Origin: Deltaproteobacteria bacterium
GTDB taxonomy: Bacteria; Myxococcota_C; UBA6777
Direction: 5' to 3'
Assembly (NCBI GenBank): GCA_006226375.1
Contig: SBHC01000088.1
Span: 110,683-174,682, forward strand
DNA: 64,000 bases
Shown: positions 35,660 to 44,036 of the stretch, piece by piece
How positions within the stretch are numbered: the first letter of the stretch is position 1
Layout: every line of letters starts with the position of its first letter
Made by a program: the position numbers and the translations under genes
Notes under the pieces: generated by a model
What the model was told of the DNA's origin: nothing
Seen by the model: the letters and a program-made list of their open reading frames with translations, nothing else
Databases searched by the model: none

Positions 35660-36271
35660 CTACTTACCCAAAATGCTCTCATTGGCAAGAGAGGATAATA
35701 ATGTTTTATTCGGAAAGCCTGTGAAGAGTAAATTTGCATCTGTATCAATAAAGATTTCGATCATTGCGTTGTCTTCGGCATGTTCCTCAGAGTATCGAGA
35801 GGAGAGAAAATGGATTTGCTGATTGCGAGATCCACGCCATCTTAAGTCTGGTTCTTGTTCAGCTTGTTTGTAGCGCCCAGTTATCAAAATATCTGTGTAA
35901 GTGAGCACCTCTTGTGCTGTTTGAGAACTCAACTCCTCTAGCTCATAGCCTGTAAAAATAAAGAGAGAAAGTCCTGCTTGACGGATTCGCTGGGCGAGGA
36001 GAAGCAGAGCATCTGCTTGTGCAAATGGCTCTCCACCTGTAATTGTCACCCCCTCAATCCCCTGTGCTTGTTTGATAAGCGACATCGTTTCATCAATCGT
36101 CATAAGGTGGCGCGGCTTAAACTTCCACATGTTGGGATTCCAGCAACCCGGACAAGCAAGGTTGCAGCCTTGCAGCCACAACACAAACCTTTCACCAGGT
36201 CCGTTGGCTGTGCTTTTGGGAATCCACGTTGCAATGTTAAGCTTTTGCTGGGAGTGAGTTCGTGTCATCAA
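35660..36271 (-). CDS. Radical SAM protein, NrdG/activase-like
   Basis: 203 residues. The iron-sulfur motif is CNLACPGC (C36, C40, C43; CX3CX2C), inside GERFVLWLQGCNLACPGCW, followed by the SAM-binding GGEP (TITGGEPFAQ). This is close to the 4Fe-4S single-cluster proteins related to the anaerobic ribonucleotide reductase activase NrdG. No NrdD is present, so it is probably not a reductase activase. It is the last gene of cluster B and overlaps the DUF1257 gene by 4 nt. Its substrate may be one of the small partner proteins (inference). Confidence 0.85.
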   Translation of the reverse strand: MMTRTHSQQKLNIATWIPKSTANGPGERFVLWLQGCNLACPGCWNPNMWKFKPRHLMTIDETMSLIKQAQGIEGVTITGGEPFAQADALLLLAQRIRQAGLSLFIFTGYELEELSSQTAQEVLTYTDILITGRYKQAEQEPDLRWRGSRNQQIHFLSSRYSEEHAEDNAMIEIFIDTDANLLFTGFPNKTLLSSLANESILGK

Positions 36272-36762
36272 TACACTCTCTTTACCAATACCAATCTGAG
36301 CTTGTCCCCTTGTCGACTTTCTTTCACTCTGTATCCCATTTTTCGGGCCTTTTCATGAATGGTTTGTCGTTGTGTCTCAATAAGCCGCTGACGCTCTTCT
36401 TCCAGTCGCTGACGCTCCTCTTCAGCAAGGCGTTCTTGCTTTTGTCGGTTATGATGTTGGTAGAGCTCGTTCAGTTGCCTCAACCAATTCTTTCCAAAAC
36501 GTGACAAATCGTAATCATAGACAACAGCCTGATACCCAGTAGAAGAGTGCTGAAACTTGAAGTCCCGACTTGCATTCTCAAGATATTGACGACGAATGAT
36601 AATCTCCGCAGGTCGTTGAATTTGGTTTTCTCTCGTTTCTTCCAGTGTAGTGGTCTCTTCACGTATTTCCAACTTGCCTTGTCCAAATCCCAGATCCGCG
36701 AGGGCATCAAGGAGACATTCATGGTCGATCATAGGAGTTGCAAGTTTGATGTAGGCACTCAT
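36268..36762 (-). CDS. DUF1257 (Ycf35-like) protein
   Basis: 164 residues. The N-terminus (AYIKLATPMIDHECLLDALADLG) and the central YDLSRFGKNWLRQLNELY fit DUF1257, the family of plastid Ycf35. A strongly charged helix rich in Glu/Arg/Gln lies between residues 110 and 140, and a basic beta segment ends the protein. The function of the family is unknown; in bacteria it tends to sit with Ycf46-type ATPases, DUF2997 and radical SAM genes, as here. 4-nt overlaps on both sides. Confidence 0.75.
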   Translation of the reverse strand: MSAYIKLATPMIDHECLLDALADLGFGQGKLEIREETTTLEETRENQIQRPAEIIIRRQYLENASRDFKFQHSSTGYQAVVYDYDLSRFGKNWLRQLNELYQHHNRQKQERLAEEERQRLEEERQRLIETQRQTIHEKARKMGYRVKESRQGDKLRLVLVKRVY

Positions 36763-36974
36763 CCTTTCCTCCCTGTGCTGATTTCTCTACGATTGCGTCG
36801 TGCGATTTGAGATGAAGTCGCGTCAGGCTTTTCTTCCACATGCTCCCATACAACCGCCAATCCCTCAAGCAGTGCCTCAAGTTCTTCTATACACTTGTCA
36901 TCAGTAAAACCATCCGCATCAGCAGAGATTCGGCCTTCTTCATCGATTTCGATGGAAATGCGTTGTTCTTTCAT
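36759..36974 (-). CDS. DUF2997 small acidic protein
   Basis: 71 residues. The sequence pattern ISIEIDEEGRISADADGFTDDKCIEEL is that of DUF2997, short proteins found next to DUF1257. It is strongly acidic with a basic tail (RRNRREISTGRKG). It lies between the coiled-coil PLD-like protein and DUF1257, with ATGA overlaps at both ends. It has no catalytic motif; by size and conservation it may be the modified or binding partner of the radical SAM protein, which is a guess. Confidence 0.72.
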   Translation of the reverse strand: MKEQRISIEIDEEGRISADADGFTDDKCIEELEALLEGLAVVWEHVEEKPDATSSQIARRNRREISTGRKG

Positions 36975-39049
36975 CCTTGTCCTCCAATCACAACAAGTTC
37001 TGCTCCCAATCTTTCGGCCTCACGTTCGCCCTCTTCCAGTTCTTCCCAATCGATGATAGCCAGATAGCGTGTTCCTTTATGTTGTAAAAGTCGACCCGTA
37101 GAAGGTAAGCGCTCTTCGGGAATATCAACTTTATTCGACGATACTTTTTTGGGAATAAATCTTGCTTTTTTGCTACGAGAACCTGTCCTAGAACCAGGAC
37201 TTATTCTTCTGGTTGGTTTGTATTCAAACGGAGTATCTAAAAGACCTTGAAGCTCGGCTTTCTCTTGCTCAAGTTTTTTCAGTTGTTTTTCTGTGCGTTT
37301 TTGTTCGTCTCGAAGCTTTTTTTGTTTCGCTCTGCGGTCTTTCCGGTCTTCAATATCTTTGGCCTCTGCAAAACCCGTCTCAATATTCTCAAGTTGCTCT
37401 TCCAGCGAGAACAACTGCTCTTCAAGCTCTGAGAGTTTCTTTTTTGTGTCCTCGCACTTTTCCTCCCAGGCTTTTTGCTGTTCTGCTTTTTCTCTCTTCT
37501 CACGTTCTTGGCGTTCCGATTGTTCAACCTCTCCTTCCAGTTCCTCCAATTGACTCTCCAGAGCTTCAAGCTGCGAAAATAGTTCTCGGCTATCATTGGG
37601 TCCGAGCTGTGATGGCTGCTTCTCCTGTAAGGTTTCGAGTCGGCTGTGCATGTCCCTTCGAGTACGGCCAAATCCCAATATGGCACCAGCCAAAGACGTA
37701 AAAGCCTTTTTTAACATCCCCTCTCGTTCCTCTAAGCCATCTAGCTTCTCGTTCACCTCTTGCACACGTTGAGAAAACAAAGCATCTATTTTTTCCCATA
37801 TGACAACCAGAGAATCTTCCTGTGCTTCTTTTGGGGCTCTTGGTGGCTCAACAATCCAATTCCAAACAGCTTCCAAAGCAAGAGTGGGTGGTGATGGAAA
37901 TTGAGCAGGACTTGTTTGTGGGATATCACGAATATTCTTTGCAACAAGAGTTCCACAATCGATATCCACCGACGCTGTTACAGACACAGGCTCTTGTGCC
38001 TCAGGTAACCATACTTGCGTTTCAATGGAGCCAAGTTTGACCTCTTTCTGGAGTCGCCAGACAGGAGTATCCTTGATCATTTGGGTGATATGAAGAAGCG
38101 CTTGTGATTGGTTGGAATCCAGATGGATATGTAACTGCCATCGTTTTTGGCCCAACTCCAAGACACTATGTTGAGGATTTATTGAAAACGAGGGCAAACC
38201 TATTTCGTCCCAAACAATACAGCTTCTCTCATTCAGAGCTTGTTGTAGTTCGATTTGTATTTGACCCGACGCTGGAACGATGAGTGTTGTGGCTTGATGC
38301 TCAGGTGGTAAAATCCCATCGGGAGAATGCCAAAACTCTCCTGAAGGAAGTCCGTTGTTTGTGTGTGAACCTACCAGATGCACTGCCGACGAGGCGCTGG
38401 GTAGAGGAATATCAAAAGGGCGCTCCGTGATTTTACGAAACTTCAGATTGCCATTTCCAGTCCAGGCCTCATCGATAGCTTCGTGCCAAAACAGGTGCGT
38501 GAAAAGGCGAAACAGAGTGGAGCCCTGAGCAGAGTTGAGCGATAACCACCAATGGGAGGGTCCTGTTGATGTGGAGCCGAGCCACACTCCTCCAAGGTCT
38601 CCTCGCTCAGAAAGTATCGCTGAAACGGGAATACCTGAGAACCTGCGTATAAGAATTTGAGAGTTTATCCTATCGCGAAAACCGGGGTCATTCTTCCCTT
38701 CTCCAAAACCAGGAGAGGCCAACACATATACACGAGCACCTCTATCAGCAGCGCAAAATATCGCGTCAATAGCCTCTTGGGGAGGTTGAGGTGCCAATGC
38801 AACGAGCATACTTTCACAGCCAGAAACAGCGATTTCTTCAGCGGGCTTAAGAGATGAAAAAAGAGAGACGAATGGACCCAACTCTTGGGAATGGTCTGCC
38901 TTCATCCATCTATGTCGCTGTGCTGCTGATTTGGGAGAGATTGGAGTGTGGAAAGGGCCGACCCAACAGACGGACAGAGTCTCTTCCCGACGATCTATCT
39001 TTTTTTGACGGGAGTAGGAAGAAATAGGACCAGATAGTTCTATCATCAT
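36971..39049 (-). CDS. PLD-like/coiled-coil protein of cluster B
   Basis: 692 residues. Residues about 75-210 (RGARVYVLASPGFG, IPVSAILSERGDLGGVWLGSTSTG) have the strand-helix pattern of a phospholipase D-like fold but no HxK(x4)D, so the site looks degenerate. The middle is beta-rich and ends near residue 400. From about 430 to 600 there is a long, Glu/Lys/Gln-rich coiled coil (EALESQLEELEGEVEQSER and similar), then a basic linker (RRISPGSRTGSRSKKARF) and a short C-terminal domain. It overlaps both neighbours by 4 nt. It may be a structural arm linking the helicase and ATPase. Not assignable to a named family. Confidence 0.6.
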   Translation of the reverse strand: MMIELSGPISSYSRQKKIDRREETLSVCWVGPFHTPISPKSAAQRHRWMKADHSQELGPFVSLFSSLKPAEEIAVSGCESMLVALAPQPPQEAIDAIFCAADRGARVYVLASPGFGEGKNDPGFRDRINSQILIRRFSGIPVSAILSERGDLGGVWLGSTSTGPSHWWLSLNSAQGSTLFRLFTHLFWHEAIDEAWTGNGNLKFRKITERPFDIPLPSASSAVHLVGSHTNNGLPSGEFWHSPDGILPPEHQATTLIVPASGQIQIELQQALNERSCIVWDEIGLPSFSINPQHSVLELGQKRWQLHIHLDSNQSQALLHITQMIKDTPVWRLQKEVKLGSIETQVWLPEAQEPVSVTASVDIDCGTLVAKNIRDIPQTSPAQFPSPPTLALEAVWNWIVEPPRAPKEAQEDSLVVIWEKIDALFSQRVQEVNEKLDGLEEREGMLKKAFTSLAGAILGFGRTRRDMHSRLETLQEKQPSQLGPNDSRELFSQLEALESQLEELEGEVEQSERQEREKREKAEQQKAWEEKCEDTKKKLSELEEQLFSLEEQLENIETGFAEAKDIEDRKDRRAKQKKLRDEQKRTEKQLKKLEQEKAELQGLLDTPFEYKPTRRISPGSRTGSRSKKARFIPKKVSSNKVDIPEERLPSTGRLLQHKGTRYLAIIDWEELEEGEREAERLGAELVVIGGQG

Positions 39050-40731
39050 GCACCTCCCTCAAACCACCTGCCCAGATCAAGAGGCAATTCACTTTTGTCC
39101 AATTGAAAGGCACCAAAATCTCTCCAACGTAGAGGTGTTCGTGGTGATACCTGATTGCTATTATTTGGCCGGGAGTCAAGGGGGCTATTATCCATCTGCC
39201 AGCAAACTCCCTCTCCATTGCCCTCATCAATCAAAAAGTAACGTGCATGGGGGCGGTTATTGCGATTTGATCCGAACATATCATGATAAGTTCTGGGAGA
39301 AGAACCAATAATCTTTTCGATACTTGATAGATTTCCCCCCTTCTTACCTTCAGGCTCCGTCACGATCTCTAATCGAGCAGTTGAATGCAGTTTTTTGATT
39401 GTATCGAAAAGCAGTTGGAGAGTAGCAAGGTTATCGCCTCCTCGGATGTAACGATCACATAGTAGCACCCGGTAAGGTTTTGCTCCATTAAGCAGTCTGG
39501 CCACAAGATCGTGCATAGACCATTCTCCCCGGTGAGGAATACGCACGATTGCCTCCTCCCGATTCTGTCCTTCATAAGAAAGCTGTGAATTAGAACCAAT
39601 AGTCAGAGAAGCAAGCTCTTGAGCGCCAGGTACAAAAGGAGCTAAATCGACTGGTGCAGCTAAGGACCAGAACATCTCGCCAAGTCCAGAGAACTCGTCC
39701 AAGAGCTCGGTATGCGATGGAAGGCTCGGCTGAAAGAGTTCCAGAGGTGTGCCTTCGACAAGTTCGACAAAGTATCGGCGGACATCGTTTCGTGTGCGGT
39801 AACGACGATCCTCCTTTATCCTTCTTGTCAAGCGTGCCACCGCCCACTGCGAAGCATCCGACTCAGAGTTCGGACCAATCGGTACATTTTGAAACTCCAC
39901 GTTGGCATAAGAGCCGTATCCTGGAACTTCTAACTCCAAGATGCTGAAGTTTTGAACAAATGTTTCCTGCGCGTCTTCTGTTAGCTCCGCGAATGACACA
40001 GCCATATAATGTTGCTCAGTGTTCCACTGTCCTTTTTCAGCCAAGTGCCAGCTTGCCCAACGTTCGAATAATTTCCAAAGGTCGAGAGGAACGGACTCTG
40101 GATTGTGTTGTATTGCGCGGAGTTTACGTTCAGGATCGAGCGCACCTTCCATCTGCCATTGGTTTGTACCTTCCGTAAAGTCGAAACTCCAACGTATACG
40201 GCAGGAAGAGTTTGTGACACCGCGAAAACATTGCACCTCCATACTTTGAGAAGGAAGTCCACGAAGGACATACCGCTTAGTAGGGTCAATGACGGACTGC
40301 CAAGAGTTCCCAATGTCTGGGTACAAGGGCAGTGACTCAAGGTGCTCAAATCTATGATCTGTTTGTGAGGTAATGCGTTCAACATGCAACCACCGGGAAC
40401 CAAATAAAGGATGCTGGGCTGCCCATACTTCAAAGACGCCCTGCTCAGGAACAGGGGCTTCATCTGTCTCAGCAGTATCCTCTCCCAACTTTTGAAGGTG
40501 GCCTCGGTTATCACAAAGGTTGAGAGAGCTGCACCACTCGATAATATTCTTTGCACCAACATGGCTCACTCCAGGCAAAACTTCTTGAATGAGCTCTGTT
40601 GTAATACGCCCTCCACTCTCACGAGCAGAGCGACATAAGATTCCCAATTCTGGTCTTCGCTCAAGCCAGGCCAATTCCGCGAATACCGCGAATCGTTCAA
40701 CTGCGACATCAACTGTAAGTTCACACCTCAC
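39046..40731 (-). CDS. Winged-helix/PLD-like protein of cluster B
   Basis: 561 residues. The N-terminal ~75 residues look like a winged helix (ILCRSARESGGRITTELIQEVLPG). The C-terminal part (KPYRVLLCDRYIRGGDNLATL, LEIVTEPEGKKGG, RPHARYFLI) resembles the PLD-like module used in DISARM DrmC and in restriction enzymes, with H-x-R in place of the usual H-x-K. It overlaps the UPF1-like helicase gene and the next PLD-like gene by 4 nt each. Probably a DNA-binding or nuclease-derived recognition subunit; activity is doubtful. Confidence 0.55.
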   Translation of the reverse strand: MRCELTVDVAVERFAVFAELAWLERRPELGILCRSARESGGRITTELIQEVLPGVSHVGAKNIIEWCSSLNLCDNRGHLQKLGEDTAETDEAPVPEQGVFEVWAAQHPLFGSRWLHVERITSQTDHRFEHLESLPLYPDIGNSWQSVIDPTKRYVLRGLPSQSMEVQCFRGVTNSSCRIRWSFDFTEGTNQWQMEGALDPERKLRAIQHNPESVPLDLWKLFERWASWHLAEKGQWNTEQHYMAVSFAELTEDAQETFVQNFSILELEVPGYGSYANVEFQNVPIGPNSESDASQWAVARLTRRIKEDRRYRTRNDVRRYFVELVEGTPLELFQPSLPSHTELLDEFSGLGEMFWSLAAPVDLAPFVPGAQELASLTIGSNSQLSYEGQNREEAIVRIPHRGEWSMHDLVARLLNGAKPYRVLLCDRYIRGGDNLATLQLLFDTIKKLHSTARLEIVTEPEGKKGGNLSSIEKIIGSSPRTYHDMFGSNRNNRPHARYFLIDEGNGEGVCWQMDNSPLDSRPNNSNQVSPRTPLRWRDFGAFQLDKSELPLDLGRWFEGGA

Positions 40732-43700
40732 CGTCTTCTCCGAGATTTCTTTCGTCGTTCATCAATAGTAGTGCTTCTCCGTGCAAGCTCTTCTAGCTCA
40801 AAAACGTCGCAACTACTAAAGTAAGAGAGTTTTCCAAGCACCATAAGTTGCTGACGGGCTCGTGTCACAGCAACATTGAGCCGATTCACGCTATCAAGAA
40901 ATCCTATCCGTCTGGTATTTCGCATCGATAAAATCGCAAGGTCCGCTTCACGCCCCTGAAATCGGTCAACCGTTCCACAGACAATCTCAATATTATCCCA
41001 ACGGAATCGTGTGATTCGATTATCATTGGTGAGTTCTTGCAGCATTTTGCGAATAGCACCTTCTTGCTTCAAGTAAAAACAGAGGCAGGCGACCTCCCAA
41101 TGTTGAGGCCGCTCACGTTGTGGTGGACCTTTATGCTTTGCCCAAGCGTGAAAGTCTTTTAATATTTCCGCCATTTTATCGACTTCTCTCTGATTGATTC
41201 CTCCATAGTCACTTGCATCAACATCCACCCAAACTCTCCGGCTCCCTAGTTCTGGAGCAAAGTCCCACAATATTTTACTATCGCGTATTCCAATCGTATT
41301 TGCATCTTGCAGTGCTTCATTCTGATAAACCACATCACGGGGAAAAGTGGAGATTGTGGGGTGCATACGATGTTGCCATGAAAGACTGCTAAAGCGGTTA
41401 ACAAAAGCCCTTTCCAAATGGTCTACCTGCTTCGGCTCTAACTCTCCCCGTATATTTTCAGCTTTGAACCCCACTGTCAGTGCGCTTAAGCGTTTGGAAT
41501 GTTCCTTACCAATACCTTCCTGCATCACTTCGAGAATGCTGGGTAGACCGATTTCTCTGATCTCCATCACTGCTTCCGAAATATCTACAGTCGCAGGAAG
41601 CAAAGCTTCGATATTTCTCAAATACCGTTCTCGAATATCCTGGTTATGGCTACGCTTAAGTTCGTGAATACGGGTCAAGCGCCATGCTATTTCACTCGCC
41701 CAATCCTTACGACTCAGCCAATCCAGTTCATTCTTTTGCAGTTCTGAGTGACTTGTTATCTCTTTTCTTCCAACCCTCACAGTTCGAGACAGAGGTTTTG
41801 TCTTCTGTAACCAATACTGCTGTCGAAAGAAAAAGGGATCCGCTTCAGAAATAGGCGTGTCCATGCGCGTAAGGTCGCTGGACCTCAAAAGCGTGGAAGG
41901 AAGCAAATGCGATATCTCGGGCAACAGCTCTTCAGAAACCAAGACCCAATCGGCAGCGGCTAAGTAGAGGGCATTTACACGACCTGACTTAAGGTCATCG
42001 ATGGTCACAGCTTGAAGCGATTCGCCGAGAGCTTTCCTGTTGCTTGAAGTCAAACGTACTGAACGTATTTTCGAGTCTCTGTAGAGTAGCTCTTCCTCAA
42101 GAGCATTCAGGACTCCTGGGGGTTCAGCGATAAGCCAGCGCACACCCGGTTGTTGTTGCGGAAAACGCCCTATCTTCCAAAGCAGAATACAGGCTCGCTG
42201 GTGGTCAGGAGAAAATAGCTCCCTACCTTTATCATCAAGCAGGCCTCGGAGGTTGGCCACAATGTTTGCACGCTCTGTAAACGGGGGAAGTTGACGTATA
42301 TCACCAACGATAACCCATCGACGAGCCATTAACGCCGGAACCATGAACTCCTGAATCATGGTTTTGCTGGCCTCATCGATGATAAGTACGTCCCAGTGAG
42401 GCATCTTAGCGATGGGGCGTTCCCAGATTTTAATTTGCCTGTCCTGGTCTCGGAACAACGGATGGTTCACAATTCCCATCGTTGTTCCACAAGTCAGATT
42501 TGCGGACATAATGACTGTTCGTTCCGCCATCTCCTTCAGTTCAGGTTTTCCCAACAGCCTGAATTGAGGTTGATCTTTCCAGGACTCCAACAGCTGCTCA
42601 ACGCGATTATCGATCTGACACTCTTGCACATTTCTGTCTACCCGCTCGGCAGTCCCGATACGAACAACATCCACAGGAGCTTCATTCTCAAGCAGCCGCT
42701 CTATGACATTATCAATAGCAACGTGGGTTGAAGCACAGAGAAGTACACGCTTATCGCGTCGTACAAGCTGCTCTACCAATTCACAGATCGCTGTTGTTTT
42801 CCCAGAACCAGGTGGCCCTTCAAGCAAGGAGAAATCTGTACTTGCAAGGGCACGAGCTACAAACTCCCTTTGTTGCTCCGTCCCATCACGCTCCGGTTGT
42901 GTCAGGCAATACCAGCCATCATCCGTTGGTCGCTGGGGAGTAAAAGTTGGCCATCTCACTTTTTCGGGCGTCTCACAAAGCCTTAACAAACCCGCATGAT
43001 GGGGAAGAGGAGCCTCTGAAAGCTGCCGCAGGGCACGACGTTGGAGTTGAAGATTACGAACATCAACGGGTAGGTAGAGGTTTGCATCGTCTGGCGGCAA
43101 ACGATCAACAAGTAGCTGATAGCGTTCACGGTCAACACGTTTTACTTTTATCTGTTCGCTATTGTACCTTTTGGGCTGGGTCCAAACTTCAGACACGTCG
43201 CTCTCGCAAAAGGCTGCACGTGGGTCGAGAAAAGCCTCAGAGTCTGTGTCTTCAGGAAGAAGGATCTGTATCCATAAACCTTTACGTTTACCTTTGTCAC
43301 GGTCATGCCACCGAAAGTTAATGCCGTTATCTCCGCGCAGTTGGCCTTTTTCAGGAAACTCCTCAACTTTCAATAGTCCATCCCTAAACTCAAAAGTGTT
43401 TTGAGCAGTATCGAAGAGAAGTTTGAGATCTGAAAAAGGCTTTATTTGCTCACATTGCATCTCCTGACCGTCCACGATCAGTGCGGTGTGCTCGTGTTTT
43501 CCATCCACTCTCACAAGCCAGGAGCTTTCATCTTGCTCAGAGACACCAAGAACTTTCAGTTTTTGGTCAGCCAAATCGCATAGCTCTTGAGGTGGTGCAG
43601 CTTTGCCTCTTTTGTCTATTTCACAATTGACATTGCACCACCATACATTGTCTTCAGGTAGCAGCGCATCTTTCGTTTGAATACAAAGCTCCTCTCCAAT

Positions 43701-44036
43701 GAATTCAAAGGAAGTAACCTCAATCATCGCTCCTCTGTTCACAACCATTAATTGTTGATTGAGGTCTGGCTGCACCTCTGGAGGCCAGTTTTTGATAAAC
43801 CAACCGGGCGCACTTTTCGGGATGATAAATATTGTCTCAATTGGCTCCAAGCCAAGAGTTCGTAGATGACGAACTCTTTCCCAGGGCAGTTTGTATCGGT
43901 ATTGACGTTGGTTCGCCGCACAAATGGCCTGATTTAAAAAGTGGTCAAACGCTCTGAGGGTGTTGGAAGTTTGGTATAACAGAGCCGGAGCAACTTTGGG
44001 GTGAGAAGCGACAGCATGAAAATGTAGAACCTTCAT
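40728..44036 (-). CDS. UPF1/Dna2-like SF1 helicase
   Basis: 1102 residues. An N-terminal region of ~390 residues with no recognised domain precedes the SF1B core: Walker A EGPPGSGKTT (K413), LLCASTHVAIDNV, Walker B IIDEASKT, GDIRQLPPF, QHRMHP and, at the C-terminus, GTVDRFQGREADLAILSM and LNVAVTRARQQLMVLG. All motifs are intact. A large insertion of ~260 residues separates motif III from QHRMHP. The protein ends with a very basic tail (RRKKSRRRR). These enzymes unwind RNA or DNA 5'-3'. It sits between the Ycf46-like ATPase and the PLD-like gene in the coupled operon. Confidence 0.87.
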   Translation of the reverse strand: MKVLHFHAVASHPKVAPALLYQTSNTLRAFDHFLNQAICAANQRQYRYKLPWERVRHLRTLGLEPIETIFIIPKSAPGWFIKNWPPEVQPDLNQQLMVVNRGAMIEVTSFEFIGEELCIQTKDALLPEDNVWWCNVNCEIDKRGKAAPPQELCDLADQKLKVLGVSEQDESSWLVRVDGKHEHTALIVDGQEMQCEQIKPFSDLKLLFDTAQNTFEFRDGLLKVEEFPEKGQLRGDNGINFRWHDRDKGKRKGLWIQILLPEDTDSEAFLDPRAAFCESDVSEVWTQPKRYNSEQIKVKRVDRERYQLLVDRLPPDDANLYLPVDVRNLQLQRRALRQLSEAPLPHHAGLLRLCETPEKVRWPTFTPQRPTDDGWYCLTQPERDGTEQQREFVARALASTDFSLLEGPPGSGKTTAICELVEQLVRRDKRVLLCASTHVAIDNVIERLLENEAPVDVVRIGTAERVDRNVQECQIDNRVEQLLESWKDQPQFRLLGKPELKEMAERTVIMSANLTCGTTMGIVNHPLFRDQDRQIKIWERPIAKMPHWDVLIIDEASKTMIQEFMVPALMARRWVIVGDIRQLPPFTERANIVANLRGLLDDKGRELFSPDHQRACILLWKIGRFPQQQPGVRWLIAEPPGVLNALEEELLYRDSKIRSVRLTSSNRKALGESLQAVTIDDLKSGRVNALYLAAADWVLVSEELLPEISHLLPSTLLRSSDLTRMDTPISEADPFFFRQQYWLQKTKPLSRTVRVGRKEITSHSELQKNELDWLSRKDWASEIAWRLTRIHELKRSHNQDIRERYLRNIEALLPATVDISEAVMEIREIGLPSILEVMQEGIGKEHSKRLSALTVGFKAENIRGELEPKQVDHLERAFVNRFSSLSWQHRMHPTISTFPRDVVYQNEALQDANTIGIRDSKILWDFAPELGSRRVWVDVDASDYGGINQREVDKMAEILKDFHAWAKHKGPPQRERPQHWEVACLCFYLKQEGAIRKMLQELTNDNRITRFRWDNIEIVCGTVDRFQGREADLAILSMRNTRRIGFLDSVNRLNVAVTRARQQLMVLGKLSYFSSCDVFELEELARRSTTIDERRKKSRRRR

